This document shows positions 37,090-51,339 of a stretch of 64,000 nucleotides of DNA, piece by piece. The stretch is taken from NCBI RefSeq assembly GCF_000972845.2, contig NC_040032.1:21438248-21502247 (forward strand), written 5' to 3'. Source of the DNA: Larimichthys crocea. Lineage: Eukaryota > Chordata > Actinopteri > Sciaenidae. Each line of letters starts with the position of its first letter. Within the stretch, counting starts at the first letter, position 1. The notes beneath the pieces are model-generated. The model had not been told where the DNA came from and did no database searches. It was given only the letters and a program-made list of their open reading frames with translations. Position numbers and translations under genes: made by a program.

Positions 37090-39647
37090 AGTTATGTGTA
37101 TTTGTGCATTATGAACTGTGATAATAGCAAAGGGATGCCTAATGTTTCCTCTAACCGAATAACCATGACTGTAGCCAACAAGTGTTTGCAGTTTCGAACT
37201 CTGCTCTTTCCGTAGAAGGTAACAGTTGTTGGTTGCATTTGTCTTAAATATTTTACCTTAGCTGCAAACTGTTTTAGATTTAGAATGAGACAAAGTTGAA
37301 TGTTGTACCTGCACAGTATGTACCCCAAAAACACAGATTTTTGTATGTATTATACTATCAAAATGAATTAGACGACACTGCTTTGACTGTTCTACATGTT
37401 ACAGTTTTAAACATATCAAATAAACATTTGCACAAATCCAAGACTCTGGAGAGAAGCTTGTTATTTTCAGCCCCCACATCAATGCATAATTATATTCACA
37501 ATGCAGTTTTGCTGATGCAACGCCGACCCAATCACTGTCTGTCAATTACCTCTCCACTTTTACTTGTTTTTGTCTTTAGGGGGCTGCAGGCTGTGATTCG
37601 TCTCTCTGCTCTCACAGCCCCTCTGGCTCCCAGTTATCAGCCATTTATTCTCTAATCTCTCTGTCCAGGAGCAGCCTTGGTCTGAGTCCATATGGCAGGG
37701 AACTGAGGTGGCAGCTGGTCCTTTATCACAGCGCAGAACACAGCCAGGTTATAACACCGACACACACCAGGAAAACACACACATGCAAACAGAGACAGTA
37801 CAGACTGCAGCATTCACCTCCACTCCTGCAGACCCAGTGTGCCAGATTACACACTGTGCGACAAACACACACGTACAGTAGAAAAATGTACATGGAGCGT
37901 GACATGAATTAGAACAGAAACACAGGTTATGCAGGGGAAACATGTACAGGAGGACATTCAACACATACAAAAAGGCATTAGAAAACAACACTGGGGTACA
38001 TTCTTCTGCAGCTCTGTCACTCTCCCCCTCAATCCATTTATGTTTGTGTTGTATTGAAAAGATGTAAAGCTGTCGGAAGTCAAGTGTCTTCTATGGTTGC
38101 TTGCTCTGTCATTTTCAGCAGCTCCACATTGTCCATTCAAATTGATACAGTGCTCTTAATGTTCACTTTGTCAGCCCTGCACAGTTTTATTGCAACAAAG
38201 AGACACATATTTTGGCCACTGTATCGTGCAAAAAATACAGCCATGGTTGTTTATCACGGGTTTATGTTTTCGGGTAAGCAATGTTTTGTGGTTGTGCAAA
38301 ATAATGAGTCTCCTTTCTCAGAATCTTCCATCTGAAGGTAATAAAATGTTCTCGAAGAAGCACCTCTAAAGCTCTCCACTGTTTTATCTCATTTGTTTAA
38401 TCAGTGCAAAAACTGTAAAAACGGCAATTTAGCGTTTTATGGGGAAGCAGGCAGGCAACTGAGACTTTTGTTAAGTTTGGACAGAGACAAGCTCACCGTT
38501 TCGCCTTTTCCAGTCTTTGTGCTTAGCTAAACTAACAGACTGCTGGCTGTGGCCTTTTATTTAATAGACAGATATAAGAGCAGGATTAATCATCCCATCT
38601 AGGTCTCTGTGAATCAATGTATTTTCCCAAAATAGAAAGGAAGTGCCTGCATATGCAGTCTGAATTGAATGGAAAAACCCAACTTCTCTTTAGCTGACAA
38701 AAGAAAAAAAAAGAAAAGAAAAAGGGAGATAAACTCATTATCCTGAAATATTTCATCATTGTGAGTTTCACCCATTACATTTTGACTCTAGGATCCTGTG
38801 ATTATCTGAAAAGTGGTCTTTACATCCTCTTTACAGGATGATACAAATATTACCTCCAAGGCGTCGGCTTGTATTTACAATCAATCTACTCGAGCCTGGT
38901 CCAGCCTTGTCACACTGACTGGTTTGTGTAATGGATGGGACAGAAGCTGAATCATCCAGCAGTCTAATGTATTATCAATTACTTGATTTCTGCCTGCCCT
39001 CAGTCAGAAGCATTTATACAGTGTGGCCTGACAGAGAAAGCTCCATTGTCCAGCTTGCCAATATCTCAGCTAGAGGCCAAACTGGCATTGCTAATCTATG
39101 TAATGTATGTGGTGAGTTAGGACAGAAGACATACTGTGTAAGGGCAGCTCATTAATCAGGTCCAATAATCTACTGTATCGTCAATAAGTCGATTGCTGAC
39201 TGGCCTGAGCCAAATCTATTGATGCAGCAGTGAGTTTCTCCCCTAATGTGTAATGAATAGATAGAGTGTGGGTGCATGTGTGTGGATGTACACTGTAGCA
39301 TGACATGTCCAATCCAGTTCTGGATTTATACTTAGGGTGAGCATAAGACCAGTCCCCACTGCAGGCATGTGCGTCCATGTTAATACATGTGAGTCCTTTA
39401 GTGTGTAATTGAGAAGAGCTCCTGAAATGGCTGTTTTTCCCATCTATGCTGGGGAATTAAGGTTTTATTACGACCAAACCAGCCTTAGTAATTGTTCAAA
39501 AGACTGTGGGAAATGTGTGTTTCTATGCACTTGAAGTTACGATGTTACGGTAATCTGCAAAGAAAAATGAATCAATCATGATTTTTGTCTATGGAGTCTG
39601 GTGACGAGCAATAGTAATACAGCAGCTGTTTCTGGTTAAACAAAGGG
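37090..39647. other. Gene-free stretch, no gene recognised
   Basis: A moderately GC-rich block at about 37560-37900 follows a TTTGTCTTTAG that could act as a splice acceptor. Its open frame resembles no protein and ends in low-complexity CA-rich sequence, so I do not call an exon. Confidence 0.45.
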
Positions 39648-39725
39648 TCTATCTATAAGATATACTTTATTGATCCTACACCAGGGACATTCATTTGTTA
39701 CAGCAGCTCACAATATACAAGAAAA
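39648..39725 (-). repeat. LINE 3' tail, minus orientation
   Basis: 'atctataagatatactttat' plus 'tgatcctacaccagggacat' and 'gttacagcagctcacaatat' is the reverse of a common fish retroposon end of the 'ggatcaataaagtatctatc' type. The body may extend rightwards to about 40170 but is not recognisable. Confidence 0.6.
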
Positions 39726-40417
39726 ATACTCTAAATAGCTGGCTCAACTATTAGAGTGAGCACTCCACATACTCGATGTATCGTGAAGCAGTCGGTAAAA
39801 AGGATCCACAATTCCAAGTCCATGTTTGCAACTAAAATGGATGGCAATTGATTTAGAAAAAAACACGAAAAAGTACTAAAAATACAGAAAACACAGAGAA
39901 GTGTTCAGAGCTACAGAAACTGGCCATAGCATCAGAGATATAAATCCAAACATATGGTGATTGTTGGAAAGAGAGACTACCACCATTCAAAGTGCTGAAC
40001 TGATTTCCCTTAAATGTCACTGCACAGCACCAAAGCAAGTAGCTCACTTTAATGTGCACACTCAAATGCACAATACATAGTACATATTTTGCTGTTACAC
40101 AAACGTGCATTCACATTTGCCTCAGAGATAAATAAAGAAGATTACAAAAGCGGTACTGTGAATATGCTTTCTTTGAGTATTTCCCTTGTAGTTGTTAGGA
40201 TTCCTATATCTGCAGGATGAAACGCATAAACTTAATTTCAGCCTATTCTCCGCTCGCAGCATGAAAGCTACTGGTATAAGCAGTCACAGCAGCGACCTGT
40301 ATATTTTTCGCTATCAACCAGTATGGAAACGATCGCTTTGGTCAGCTTTCATGAAGAGAAATCACAAGGGAAATAAAGGCAAAAAAAAAAAAAAGACGGA
40401 ATGCGGGGAAAAAATCC
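39726..40417. other. Gene-free stretch
   Basis: Possibly the decayed body of the adjacent LINE; no coding motif seen. Confidence 0.4.
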
Positions 40418-40501
40418 CTCATTCATGAATTCATTTTGACAATATCTCCCTGCGCCTCACTCATTCATGAATTCATTTTGACAATATCTCCCTGCGCCTC
40501 A
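40418..40501. repeat. Perfect 42-bp tandem duplication
   Basis: Bases 40418-40459 are repeated without a single difference at 40460-40501. Each unit contains the palindromes ATTCATGAAT and GAATTC. Complete identity, in a window where other repeats are heavily diverged, indicates a recent duplication or an assembly artefact. Confidence 0.97.
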
Positions 40502-43500
40502 GTATATCTCTGCTTAATGTGGTTTCATGCAAACGAGGGTCTGAAACTGTAGAATGCCCCCCTCAACAGTAGTAGCCAACATGCTTGAAGAAATGGACAC
40601 AAAGAAAGAAATAACATACTGTATCAGTAGGATGGCCCTAAAAATTAAGCCATGACAAACTAAGACAATGTTGTTGTTTTTTTGTCATGAGTATAACATG
40701 TCCTGTGATTACTGGTGAGCACCATATCCACAAACAAATTATATAATGAACTGTCCTTTATGGAGCTTCTTCTGCCTGGAATATGTTCTCCACCAACACC
40801 AGAAAGATCAACAATTGATGAATCTCACAAAGATGTTATTTTGTTATTGCTGTTTTTGATCATTTATTTTCCATCTGCCTTTTTTTTTTGGTTCCATTAT
40901 AGGTTACAGTTACTCATTGTTACGTGTGTAGAATAATTTCATTATTTATATTTGCCTTGTGTTAGAGTTCCTTGTATTATTGATACTGTGTGATTTTATA
41001 TTATTGTTGGACTCCAGGAAGCAACCAATTCATGGATCTGAAGATCTGAAGAAAGAATTTTACGCGGAAAGAAGTAACTGAATTGCATTTAATGCCAAAT
41101 TTACAAGAAGGCACAAATGATTAAGGATTTGCTTCACCTTGTTTGCAATGCACACTGCTAGACCACCTATGAATATGGGTTGATCTCTTGTTGCATTCAC
41201 TGCATCATCTAAAGCACATCTTAATAACAGATATAAACAGTATAAAAGATATGAAGACATAAAAAAGTCATGTAAATGCATTAAATGGATAACAAATGCC
41301 TTAGTTTGATTCAAATGCACCATTTTAAAATCTAAAGAAATAACATTTATTCAAACACCTTGACAGTAGCTGTGGGAATCACAGATAAATCATATACTTA
41401 ATTTACATTTAAAAATGTCACCTGATCTGTTTTCTTTCTGAGTTTGTTTGTGAGCTGTCAGTTTCATCCGCCCAGCGAGAGTTCACATCATGTATACAAC
41501 CGCCTGTTATTGAAAAGCTCTGTTGCCCAGTGTCCCCAGTTGTTTTGTCAAAAAATGTTGACAGCTGGAGAACAAACACAGCTACGCAACAAACACCGGC
41601 ATTGTAAATCAAAATCACTTTGGGTTTTAAAAATGAAACTAGAAGTTGGAAAAAGTGACAATGTGAAAAACTTTGCCAGAGCAAGTAGAATTGGGGGCAC
41701 CAAGGTATTATATATAATACATTACATATTCCAGACTCACTATGAATGAACAAGTCTTTTTGACCTTTTTAATGTAGAGTAGGTTGTAACTCTACACCAT
41801 CAGTTTAACTACCTTTTAGTTTTGTGCTCCAATACCAGTTGAGCCTTGTTCAGAACATTTGTCCTTCCCTGTACACTGTGGGCTGTGTGCTGTGTGTTAG
41901 CTTGTCTATGTTAAAGAGAAAACCAAATTTTGAAGATTAAAAAACGTAAATGGTTAAAGGCCATCAGCTAGTGTTAAAGAATGGGGGCATCAAGAAAGAC
42001 GTGGTCATTTACCAGGCAGATAGTGTAACAAGAGAATGTCCATTACACAACCATCTAGCATTATGGGGAGTGTAGGATCTTGACTCACAATAGGGACTAA
42101 GAGCTTCAGACCAGTTTTGACCATTCTTGATTTGATCTATTTCTTGAAAAGCCCTTCCATTTTGTTAGTACTAAAGAGTTGGGGTACTTTGATTGAAGGT
42201 ACTTAGAGACATTGCAGAGTTGTTTTGCCGGTTACGTTGTGTATGAGAAACACAGTGGTTGATACACTCAACATTTTTTGACAGATTTCTGTAGGTGTAG
42301 AGGTATTACGTAGTACTGTATGAAGACAAAGCAGACATTACAGACTGTTGTCTTAGAAAAATCACAATTGTTGACTCTGAACCAAAATGTGTAATTAGTG
42401 TCAGAAGGGAAGATAAACAACCCAACAAATGACTTAATCTCGGCCTGATCTGCCTGACAAATGGTTTGCAGCAAATGGCATTCTGAAATGTTTTTTTTTT
42501 TCACAAGAAGAAAAAGCACCACACACTATCAAAAATCAAACCACATCTCTGTAACGAGGGAGACAACCTCCTGTTTTTCCTCTCAATTTGTTTCCAGAAA
42601 CAAAGTTAATTTAATTCAGATAAGATCACAGAAACAGATTTAAATAACATTCACTTTTGTTTTGTTTTTATAACTTTTATAAAGTTGGTTTACTTTGGAT
42701 GAAAGCCTAACTTCAGTCCCAGCATTTGGCCCCGTTGGATGCCGTCCTGCATTATTTGACTTTAATGAATAATAGATAGACTTGAAATATCTAGTATGTC
42801 CATTTGATTACAAAGGTCGCAGGGCTGAAGCGAGAAAGCACTGAAGTGTAACTATACAGTATGATCTTATTTCTCAGCTTTTTATTTCCTCAACCTGCTC
42901 TGTCTCTTACATTCAGACTTTATAACTCAGAACACTCATTTTTTCCACCCTTTGTCTCTTGGCCTAGCATACAAAGCCTCAAGGCTGGTGTTTACATATT
43001 TTGATAGTCAGAACTGATGGATATGTCTCAGATTATCCATTGTTTACTTCCTCCTCGCAGGAAAAAAGGGCTTTAAAAATATTTTCGCATTATACCTGAC
43101 ATGTTTATCCAAAACAACTTATGAATGCATGATAAATATAATAATCTAAAGTTCACCTTCAGTTTCAGTGACATCCTAACTGGTAAAAAAATGACTGTTG
43201 GCTACCACAAAAGAAAAACTCTGATCATATTGGTCTGATTTTCAGCTTCAGACTAACGACGGCATGTACCTCCTTCATGGTATGTTCCTCATTTCCTTGT
43301 TACAAGAGAAAAGGTCAGTGTTGCAACTGATACTTTTGTCCTAGCCTCCCCACAAGGCCTAACTAACTAACTTTTTGCCTGGGACATGCAGCTTCACCCT
43401 TAAGACAATATCATGTAGCCATCACGTTTATATTTGACCCTTTTACAGGGTTGAATAGTTGTTGTTTAAGAATTTCAAGTGGTGAATCAGCCACTGTTTT

Positions 43501-44754
43501 TATATAAATATGATGTAAAACACAGTATATGTTGGCATGGTCTTAATTAATTGGATACAATCTGATAAAAAAACAGTTTGGTCCTTAAAATACGCCATTC
43601 ATCATCTTTCAATTCTCAGAAGGTCAGCTTGCCAGAAAATATTCCAATTTTCATCTCTCCATCTTCGGGAAATTCAGAACCATCTGCCTAAGCGATTACG
43701 GCTGCTGTTTGTTAAGAAGATGATGAAGTTATACATCGGAGCAGTTGGAAACAAGAAGTTAGAAAATGAGAGCCAAACTGGTCAGACTGTCTGTGTTTAT
43801 GGAAGAGGGGGAGACTTTATGAAGGAATTTGGATTTTAGGGAAATTAGTATATTTGGCAGGCTGGGTATGATCACTGCTTAAAGTGGTTGATGGAGCAGC
43901 AAACAGGGGATAGACAGAGATGGACAGTCGCTCAGAGAAAGAAACAGCCCAACACACGGAGAAAACGTTGAGGTTGTTGGGTGGGAGATGCTGCTTTCTT
44001 TTAATGGTTAGAATTTTGAAAATAGAGATGGATGGCTCAATATTCAGAGGATAAACGCCAGAGAAAAACAAAGCTGCAAAGTTATTGAAAAACATATTGT
44101 TGGATACAGATACTTGAGTGTTTGGTGCAATGATATTTGTATCTCATTTCCCATATGTTACTTTGAGGTTTGGAGCAGATCAGATATATTCATAACACCA
44201 CAAAGAATGATGGTTTTTAAAGATGGCAGTGGCTGTGTTTACTTTTTAAGCATGTTATTTTGTAATCAGGAATTTCTTACCTAAATGTTGGTAATTAGGT
44301 TTCAAGGTTGTCATCCCAGATGAATGATTGTTATAATTATGTATCAAAAAAATATCTCAACATAGCAAACGCTCACTGAACAACTCAAAGGTCCAGTTGG
44401 TAGGATATAGATTGCAGAAATGGAATGCAATATTCATAAGTAGGTTTTTGTCAGATCAATTAAAAATAATAATCATTGTGTTTTCTTAAAATGAGCACAT
44501 CCTCTTTCTAGAGAGTGCCATTTTGCACCGCCATGTTGCTGCAGTAGCCCAGAATGGACAAACGAAACTCTGTTTTTCGTGAATTTTGTGGCCATGTATT
44601 CTACACATTGGATCTTTAAATGTCTTATTATCTCAAGATAGTTTTGATGCAAAAACATACACAAAGTTACTGATTGGGGTTGTCATAATTTAACAATCCT
44701 TTTAAACAAAAAACTAAACTCATATCTGAACACCTTGAAGACTCAAGTACACTG
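40502..44754. other. Gene-free stretch, no feature recognised
   Basis: No exon, RNA gene or transposon identified. Open frames such as 41060-41323 (-), 41418-41753 (-) and 43537-43839 (+) resemble no family. Confidence 0.5.
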
Positions 44755-45655
44755 TTGTTTTTTTTCTCCTTTGAGTTTAACACAACCCAGGCCCATATTT
44801 TAGTTGAGAAACTGCTGCCACAGGGCTGTGTCCTATCACTTTTCTTATACATATTGTACACCGATGACTGTATAAGTTCCCATCATGGCAGACATATTGT
44901 AAAGTTTGAAGAAAATTCAGCTATTGTGAGCCTGCAACAGGGAGTGATTCTGGTCATGGTCCAGTGGTTGATGATTGTGTTCAGTGGTGTGAAAGCATTT
45001 TTTTTATTATTATTATTTTTTTTTTAAATTGAGTAAAACCAAAAAGACGTGTGTTGATTTTAAAAGAAAGTGCAAAAGTCTTATTCAGGGTGTTGGTAAG
45101 GGATAACTGATTGGACAAATACAAATATCTGGGTACCTTAATTGATAATTAGCTGACATTCAATGATAATAGAATGGAAATCTGTAGTTAGTTGGGTTGG
45201 GGTTTGTAGGAAAACTCAAGACGCTCCAATAAAATTCCATCATAAAGTCTGACTGTCTTCTGAGACAGAGACATTTCCTTTTAGTGTCCTTTTCATCTTC
45301 TGTACGGAGAGTTCAAACTATTCCCCTCTGGAGAGTGATCTGAAGATTTTTATCTTTCATGCTGTTAGACTGGTAAATGCTCAGGATGACTCAGCTGATG
45401 TTCAGTTTTTCATATAACATTGTTGTGAGATGATTGGGATTATTGTTTTAACCATGATGACTGGGCGGAGTGAAAATGGCTTGGTTTTATATTAGAATGT
45501 CACTGATTTACAGTAATTTATGAGTTTGTATGTTTGTTTGTTTTTTACAGGACATGTATTTATTGTGTTGTGTTTGTGTTAATATCTATGTTCTGTGTTA
45601 TCCCTGGTCGTGACACAAACTCCTATCCTCTGGGACAATAAAACTGAAAGATAAT
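44755..45655 (+). pseudogene. LINE reverse-transcriptase pseudogene with 3' end
   Basis: The frame from 44755 reads LLPQGCVLSLFLYILYTDDC, the PQGCVLSP-type block of non-LTR reverse transcriptases. It is followed by VKFEENSAIVSL, where the catalytic box F-A-D-D has become F-E-E-N (about 44905-44916). Later in-frame pieces resemble the downstream thumb region (a VDFK.K-like string near 45052) but are broken by stops. The end at about 45640 reads 'gggacaataaaactgaaaga'. Loss of the catalytic aspartates makes it inactive. The clade is probably L2-like. Confidence 0.75.
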
Positions 45656-48600
45656 GAAGGCACAACCACATTTTGGTGTTTTTTATGACCAGCATGTCCT
45701 TTTTCAGAAATAACTTCTTTACTGTATTCCTTCTTCATTTAATTGGCTGAGGTGCAAACAGATACCGAGTTGTTCCCTAGTTGCTATGTGTTTGGTCGAT
45801 TTTTATTTCTAAAATGTCCTTGCTGTTACCACCAGTAAGCACAAGTGATGGTAAAACAACCTGGACTGAAACTTTAAACATCCAAAAAGGGATCTTTTGG
45901 CCACCTGTCTTCTGCGGATATATGCTGTAAACACAGCTCTGACATATTATCACATTTCATATCACACATAGTCATAGTGTGACTCAGCAGATGTAGGCTG
46001 TTGATACAGGCCTGCCATTAGGCACGTCGCTTATATGGCATTTATCCTTCCTTCCGCTGTCTGCACCTTTTACTGTTTTCAAAGAGAAAGCAGTAGACAT
46101 TTGGTTTTTAGAGATTGTGGACACTGTTTATATTACACACAGTCATTTGATTATATGTTTTTTAAATATTAATTATATTAGCTTTAATAACCATCTTTTT
46201 CATGATTACAACAGTCACTATATTTAGAAATTTGTGTTGTTAATTAAAGGGCTCACACATTATTAACATGTGTTTCTTCTACAGAAAAGCCAGTCAGACC
46301 ATATATACTGTACTTCAACATGTTTATACAGCACATCGTGCATACATAAAAAAATGTAAATACTACATAATACTGGTCTGTAAAATTCACAAATTGACCC
46401 AGTATCCATCAATAAGAGTGATCAGTCTTTCACATCCCATCCAACAGAAAGCAGGTTTGATATGGACTCACAGACTCACCTGCACAAACAGACACTGACA
46501 TCCCTGAACATGTGCGACATATTACCTCAGAGGGAGGCTGCATAATTAGTTTATGTTGGCTCATTTGAGGTTTCCACTATTCTTGTCTTTCTCTCTTTGC
46601 TTTCCTCACAATCTGCATTAACTCCCAGGGTAGGAAACACAGGTGGAGAAGTAAATGAGTAAAAGCTCTCCCTTCTGTTCAAACATTAAGGTGTTTATTA
46701 AGGTGTTTTTTTTTGCTTTGAAAAGGAAAAGAAGATGATTTCCAAGCCAGACAAACTGAACTCTTAACTCCGGTCTTTCCGTCTTAATTTAAATTGATTA
46801 TCTTGCGCTTGACCTCTGACATCATGGACAGATCCGCTTGAAGGAGGAGGAAGGTGAAAAAGGATGGTGTCTGTTCTTCCTTCATCCTTACAGTTTAGAT
46901 AGCCTATTGACAATTTTGGGTCCACCAATTAGATGGTGTTTCAACATCAAGTGGGCTGTGGTTTGGTGCATTAAAAGGAAACTGTCGCACCTCCCATGCC
47001 TTTACTACCAATATATCTGGCGGCAACTTACACAAACATAATCACTCTTTCTTCCATAAAGGTAGTAAGTGTGAACATTGAGAACACTATGAAAAAAAGA
47101 CCAAACGCCAGTGAACTATGGCATTAAAACTATCAAGGATGAAACCCAGATGGAGACTAGCAGAATTTATGAGATTTTTTTGCAATGTTGTGCAGTAGAA
47201 CATGCTTCAAAGAGAGGGGCTGAGCCTTTGGTGCACAGAAAATAAAAAAAAATGTGACTCAGAAGTGAATGCAAACAGCAAAGAAATAAAAAAACTGAAG
47301 AAAGAGAAGCACATGAACGGCACATTACGATCTGCTTGGGGGCCAGCATTGACACATCAGAGACTAAAACCAACAAGAGGCAGCAGAATGGGGTGGGCAC
47401 AGCAGACAGTAAACTGCAATGATGGGGCCTATCTTTTGTCCCACAACTGGGACTTTGTCCTCAATAAACTTCTAGGCAACAACAGAATTTACTTTGGGAG
47501 AGATTGCTATATGACTACCTGGCATATGCCCAAGGAAGGTAGCAAGACTATATAGCCAAAACTTCCAGGGGTAAATAAACAAATAGTTAATATAAACGAG
47601 GTAGAAAGTATTGTGGGACCAGACGAGACAGATTTACTGAGGGCACTTGTCCAGGGACAGCTCTGGGAATGTAACAGCCTAATCTTTCTTTCTCTGCCAG
47701 TTACACCATGAGTCTGAGGGAATACTGATGGTGCATAATTAATTTATACACAAAGAGAGCAGACTCCATTATTGTCAACACAGAAGGATGCTTGCGTGGA
47801 AAATGTTTGATTTGGCTGGCACACACTACATAACGGAGTGATGGTGTTTTTATAATGAAGTCAAGCTGGAAGAGATTTAGTTCCTAAAATTAATGCATTC
47901 AAGTGACAAATGTGATTGTAATCTATGACATACAGTGCATTTGATACAATGTTGTAATTGACATGGTTTCACTTGCCCTCCGTCTGCTTTGTCTAATTAT
48001 TTCCTACACTTCCCACAATGCCTACTGACAACCCTCAGAGACCATTAGTTTAACTGCAAACACTGTTGTAAACCCCAATCCATCTGCCAATGGAGGCCAG
48101 TAGATGTGGCTGAAAGCCCCTAAAGGAAATGCAAACATGATTTGTTGAGGATGGACCTTAAAACTTAACCCTCATTTATAAAATGGTTAATGAATGATTA
48201 GTGAACGTTTTGTAAAACCAATAAAGTATGTGTTTACACTGACCATGTGGCCAAAAGTTGGGAGTGAGAACATGTTGGTTATTAAAGTGGTCTAACTGTT
48301 TATACACCATTTATGGGTGGTTTGTATGACAAGTTATAACTACTGTTTTATGTCTTATGAACAAATTGTTTATTGTCTGTAAATTCTGAATCCATTAAAG
48401 TATTCTATTACTGTTTGACTGTTGGTCATGTCTGCACTATTTCATTGATTGTACCAACACAAGTTAATGAAATAACTTTCCACTCTTACGCACTGCAAAA
48501 CAAGGCTTTCCAAACAAGTCCAATAATAGCACAATGTCACTAATGACTAATTAACAGCAGCACAATAATTAAGCCTGAGAGATTCAATTAAATACTTGAT

Positions 48601-49697
48601 CCACTCACTGTCAATACCGCTTTCCATGGAGTCTTTGGTACATAATTCAAAACAAACAAAACAAATGAATTAATAGCAACAATCTGGACAGAAAGCCTGT
48701 AGATTAGTTTGTTTGCTTGTTCTGTTGATTCCACAAATAACAGCACGAAAAATACTGGTGGCTGCTCTCAAAAGCATCATTTTGGCTGATTTTTAGCTCC
48801 AGCTAGTGAACAGGCAGCCTGTATCGCACCGAGTAGAGCTGTTTAGAGCATGGACAGGTTTTATGGCCTCCTCCTTGGGATGATTCGCCATCTTCGCCGT
48901 CTCCTGTTCTTTCCCTCATGATAGATTGCACTGTTACAGATTTTGCCAGAAAAGCTGCGCAATTATATAGAGAGCATCAGATGAGAATAGTAAAGTGGAA
49001 CCGTAAAACAATCCTGCTTCAGTTCCACTCAGCATACTAGTCACGCCTGATATTATTTCGCTCGGTCTTGCCATGTGCAACGGTAATTCCTCTGGTGAAT
49101 TACCACTTCTTGACCTTTCGTGGCATTAAGAAAGGGCACTTTTACACATAAATTGTGTACGGAGTGTTCCTACAGCCTCTTTATCACCAACTGAAAGAAA
49201 GCAAAGCAGCATGGGAGTTGCATTATGGGAGGATTCTTCTAGACATATAGGCTTTATTAGTGTTTTTTTTTTTTTTTTTTTATGCCTTGAATCCGCTAAC
49301 AGTAATACAACATTTGAATAGTATCACTGACATTCATTAAAACATAACAGTGTGTGCTGGAAGACACGGATCCCAGGAGAGTTGAGTAAATATTAACCCG
49401 TAGCACATCCAGCTAATTCAGAAGGTGTTGTTGCATATGATATAAAAGCATGCATGTCATTTCCAGTGTATGATTATACGCTGTTTATGCATAACAAACA
49501 CTCAGGCAGACAAGCCGGGTTTATCTGAGCTGAATGAGGCATTTATTGAAAATATAAAGGCACTGTTTTAAAATAACAATATAAATACATAAATAAAAAA
49601 AATAATAATTCCATCACCATTGCTATTGTGTCCAAAAGAAAATACAAAGTTTGCAGTCACATAACCAGAGAAAACTGCAAGTGTCACCAAATTGGCA
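45656..49697. other. Gene-free stretch, no gene recognised
   Basis: The 117-codon frame at 47202-47555 resembles no protein family. The block at about 48780-49200 is complex and repeat-free and may be a conserved non-coding element. A T19 run lies at 49263-49281. Confidence 0.45.
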
Positions 49698-49742
49698 TTA
49701 TATATATATATATAATATAATATATATATAATTAATATATAT

Positions 49743-49776
<34 letters not shown>

Positions 49777-49788
49777 GATATATATATA
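49698..49788. repeat. Long imperfect (TA)n tract
   Basis: About 90 bases almost entirely alternating T and A, with a few phase shifts. It can extrude as a cruciform and is probably unstable. Confidence 0.95.
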
Positions 49789-51339
49789 AAAAAGATATTA
49801 TGCAAATAAAATACAGTTTTGATACAGTTTTGAGAAGATACACTTTATCTATCAAGAATAAAGCACATTGTCAGAATAATTCCATGAGACAAGGTAAAAA
49901 CTTTATGGGCAACAGTGTATAAGATGTAGTTTGATGACATGAAGAAGTTGCATGGCATCATGTTGTTAAGGCATCATTGTGTTCACTGCTGCTATCAAAA
50001 CAGAATTTTTTTCACGGATAAAGTATACAACGTTTTACTCAGGTTAAATAGTCACATTTGACAACTTCCTGACCTCACTCTCAGAGGTTTGTATACCAAG
50101 AAGTTAAAAATGAGAGGCAAGCAAGGAAACTGCATGTAATCACTGCAATGATTACAGATTTTTCATGGTTTGAACAACATTAGAAACATTTGGGCTAATA
50201 AATGTACAAATAAATTAATTATAGAACAAGTGTTTTTAGGCATTTTAAATTCAAAATATTCAAAATAGAAAAAGCTCAGGAAGCACTGATTTAAGTAATT
50301 TACCTGAATTGTATTGTATTTTTATTCTATGCTGTCTATGTGTTTTGGACTGTTAAGAGACCAAATAATAAATTTACAGGTGTTGCCCTGAGCTTGGAAA
50401 ATGCGATGTGCATTTTTCAATATTTGTTTGGCATTTTATAAACTGGATGGTTAATACAATCAAGAATCATCAGATTAATTGATAATAAACAATCATTAGA
50501 CGCGGGCCTACCTCAGGGATTCTTCCTAAACAGCTGACAATAAGACCGATTCTGCAGGCTGAACAGTAATGTTGGAGAGCATGACTCATTGCCCGGAGCA
50601 TTTTTTTGAGTTATTGGTATCGAACAGCCTCATCAAATCCCCAGAGATAGTGTACTCTATATTATGGCCATTTTATGCTGCAAGGCACTCAGAATTAAAC
50701 TTAATTCACCACAGGAGGAATTTCAGTTTCTCATTTACAGGAAGGTGAGATGGGAGTTTGGCTAAATCTGCTGGAGCAGAAATGATTGCCCACATTTATC
50801 TGTTTTGTCTCCAGGAAAATGGTGCCAGCAGTAATGCTCGGCTAATCACAGTTCAGCTCAATTAAAAAAAAAAAAAAAAAACAGCATTATCACGTTATGC
50901 AGAAACAGAAATTGTATGTACATGACACAGGTTAATTTGACACTGTACCTTTAATTAGGTGTAACAATGATCTCGCATACACATGGCTATTACAATAAAT
51001 AGATAAAATAAAAATGTGTTAATGGGTCTGTTCTGGTGATCGGGTACCTAGATCTATTTTTGTTAGCTTTCAGTCAGACCTTGAAGCTTACAGGGCAAAC
51101 ACAATCAAAGAAAAGTATGTGTATATCTTGACATTTCTCTGATAAGCCCCACTGCAACAACATCTGTCCTCCCCTAACACAAGGTTATGACAATATCCTT
51201 CAAGACTGTTAGTGTACTGTAAATAATAAAATACTGGAAACAAGCAGGACAAAAACACTGAAACAGACTTGTTAATAAAATAATAATAAAAAATATATCA
51301 ATTGTTAGAGGCAATAAATCATATAAAACTGCAACCTAC
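49789..51339. other. Gene-free stretch
   Basis: No gene recognised. A complex block at about 50480-50860 ends in an A18 run (50864-50881), without identifiable SINE structure before it. Confidence 0.45.

Noticed and set aside
37570..37900. Possible internal exon after TTTGTCTTTAG
   Set aside because: The open frame has no protein resemblance and runs into CA-rich low complexity, with no convincing donor.
47202..47555. 117-codon + strand open frame with a Lys-rich start
   Set aside because: No known domain; lysine codons come from A-rich sequence.
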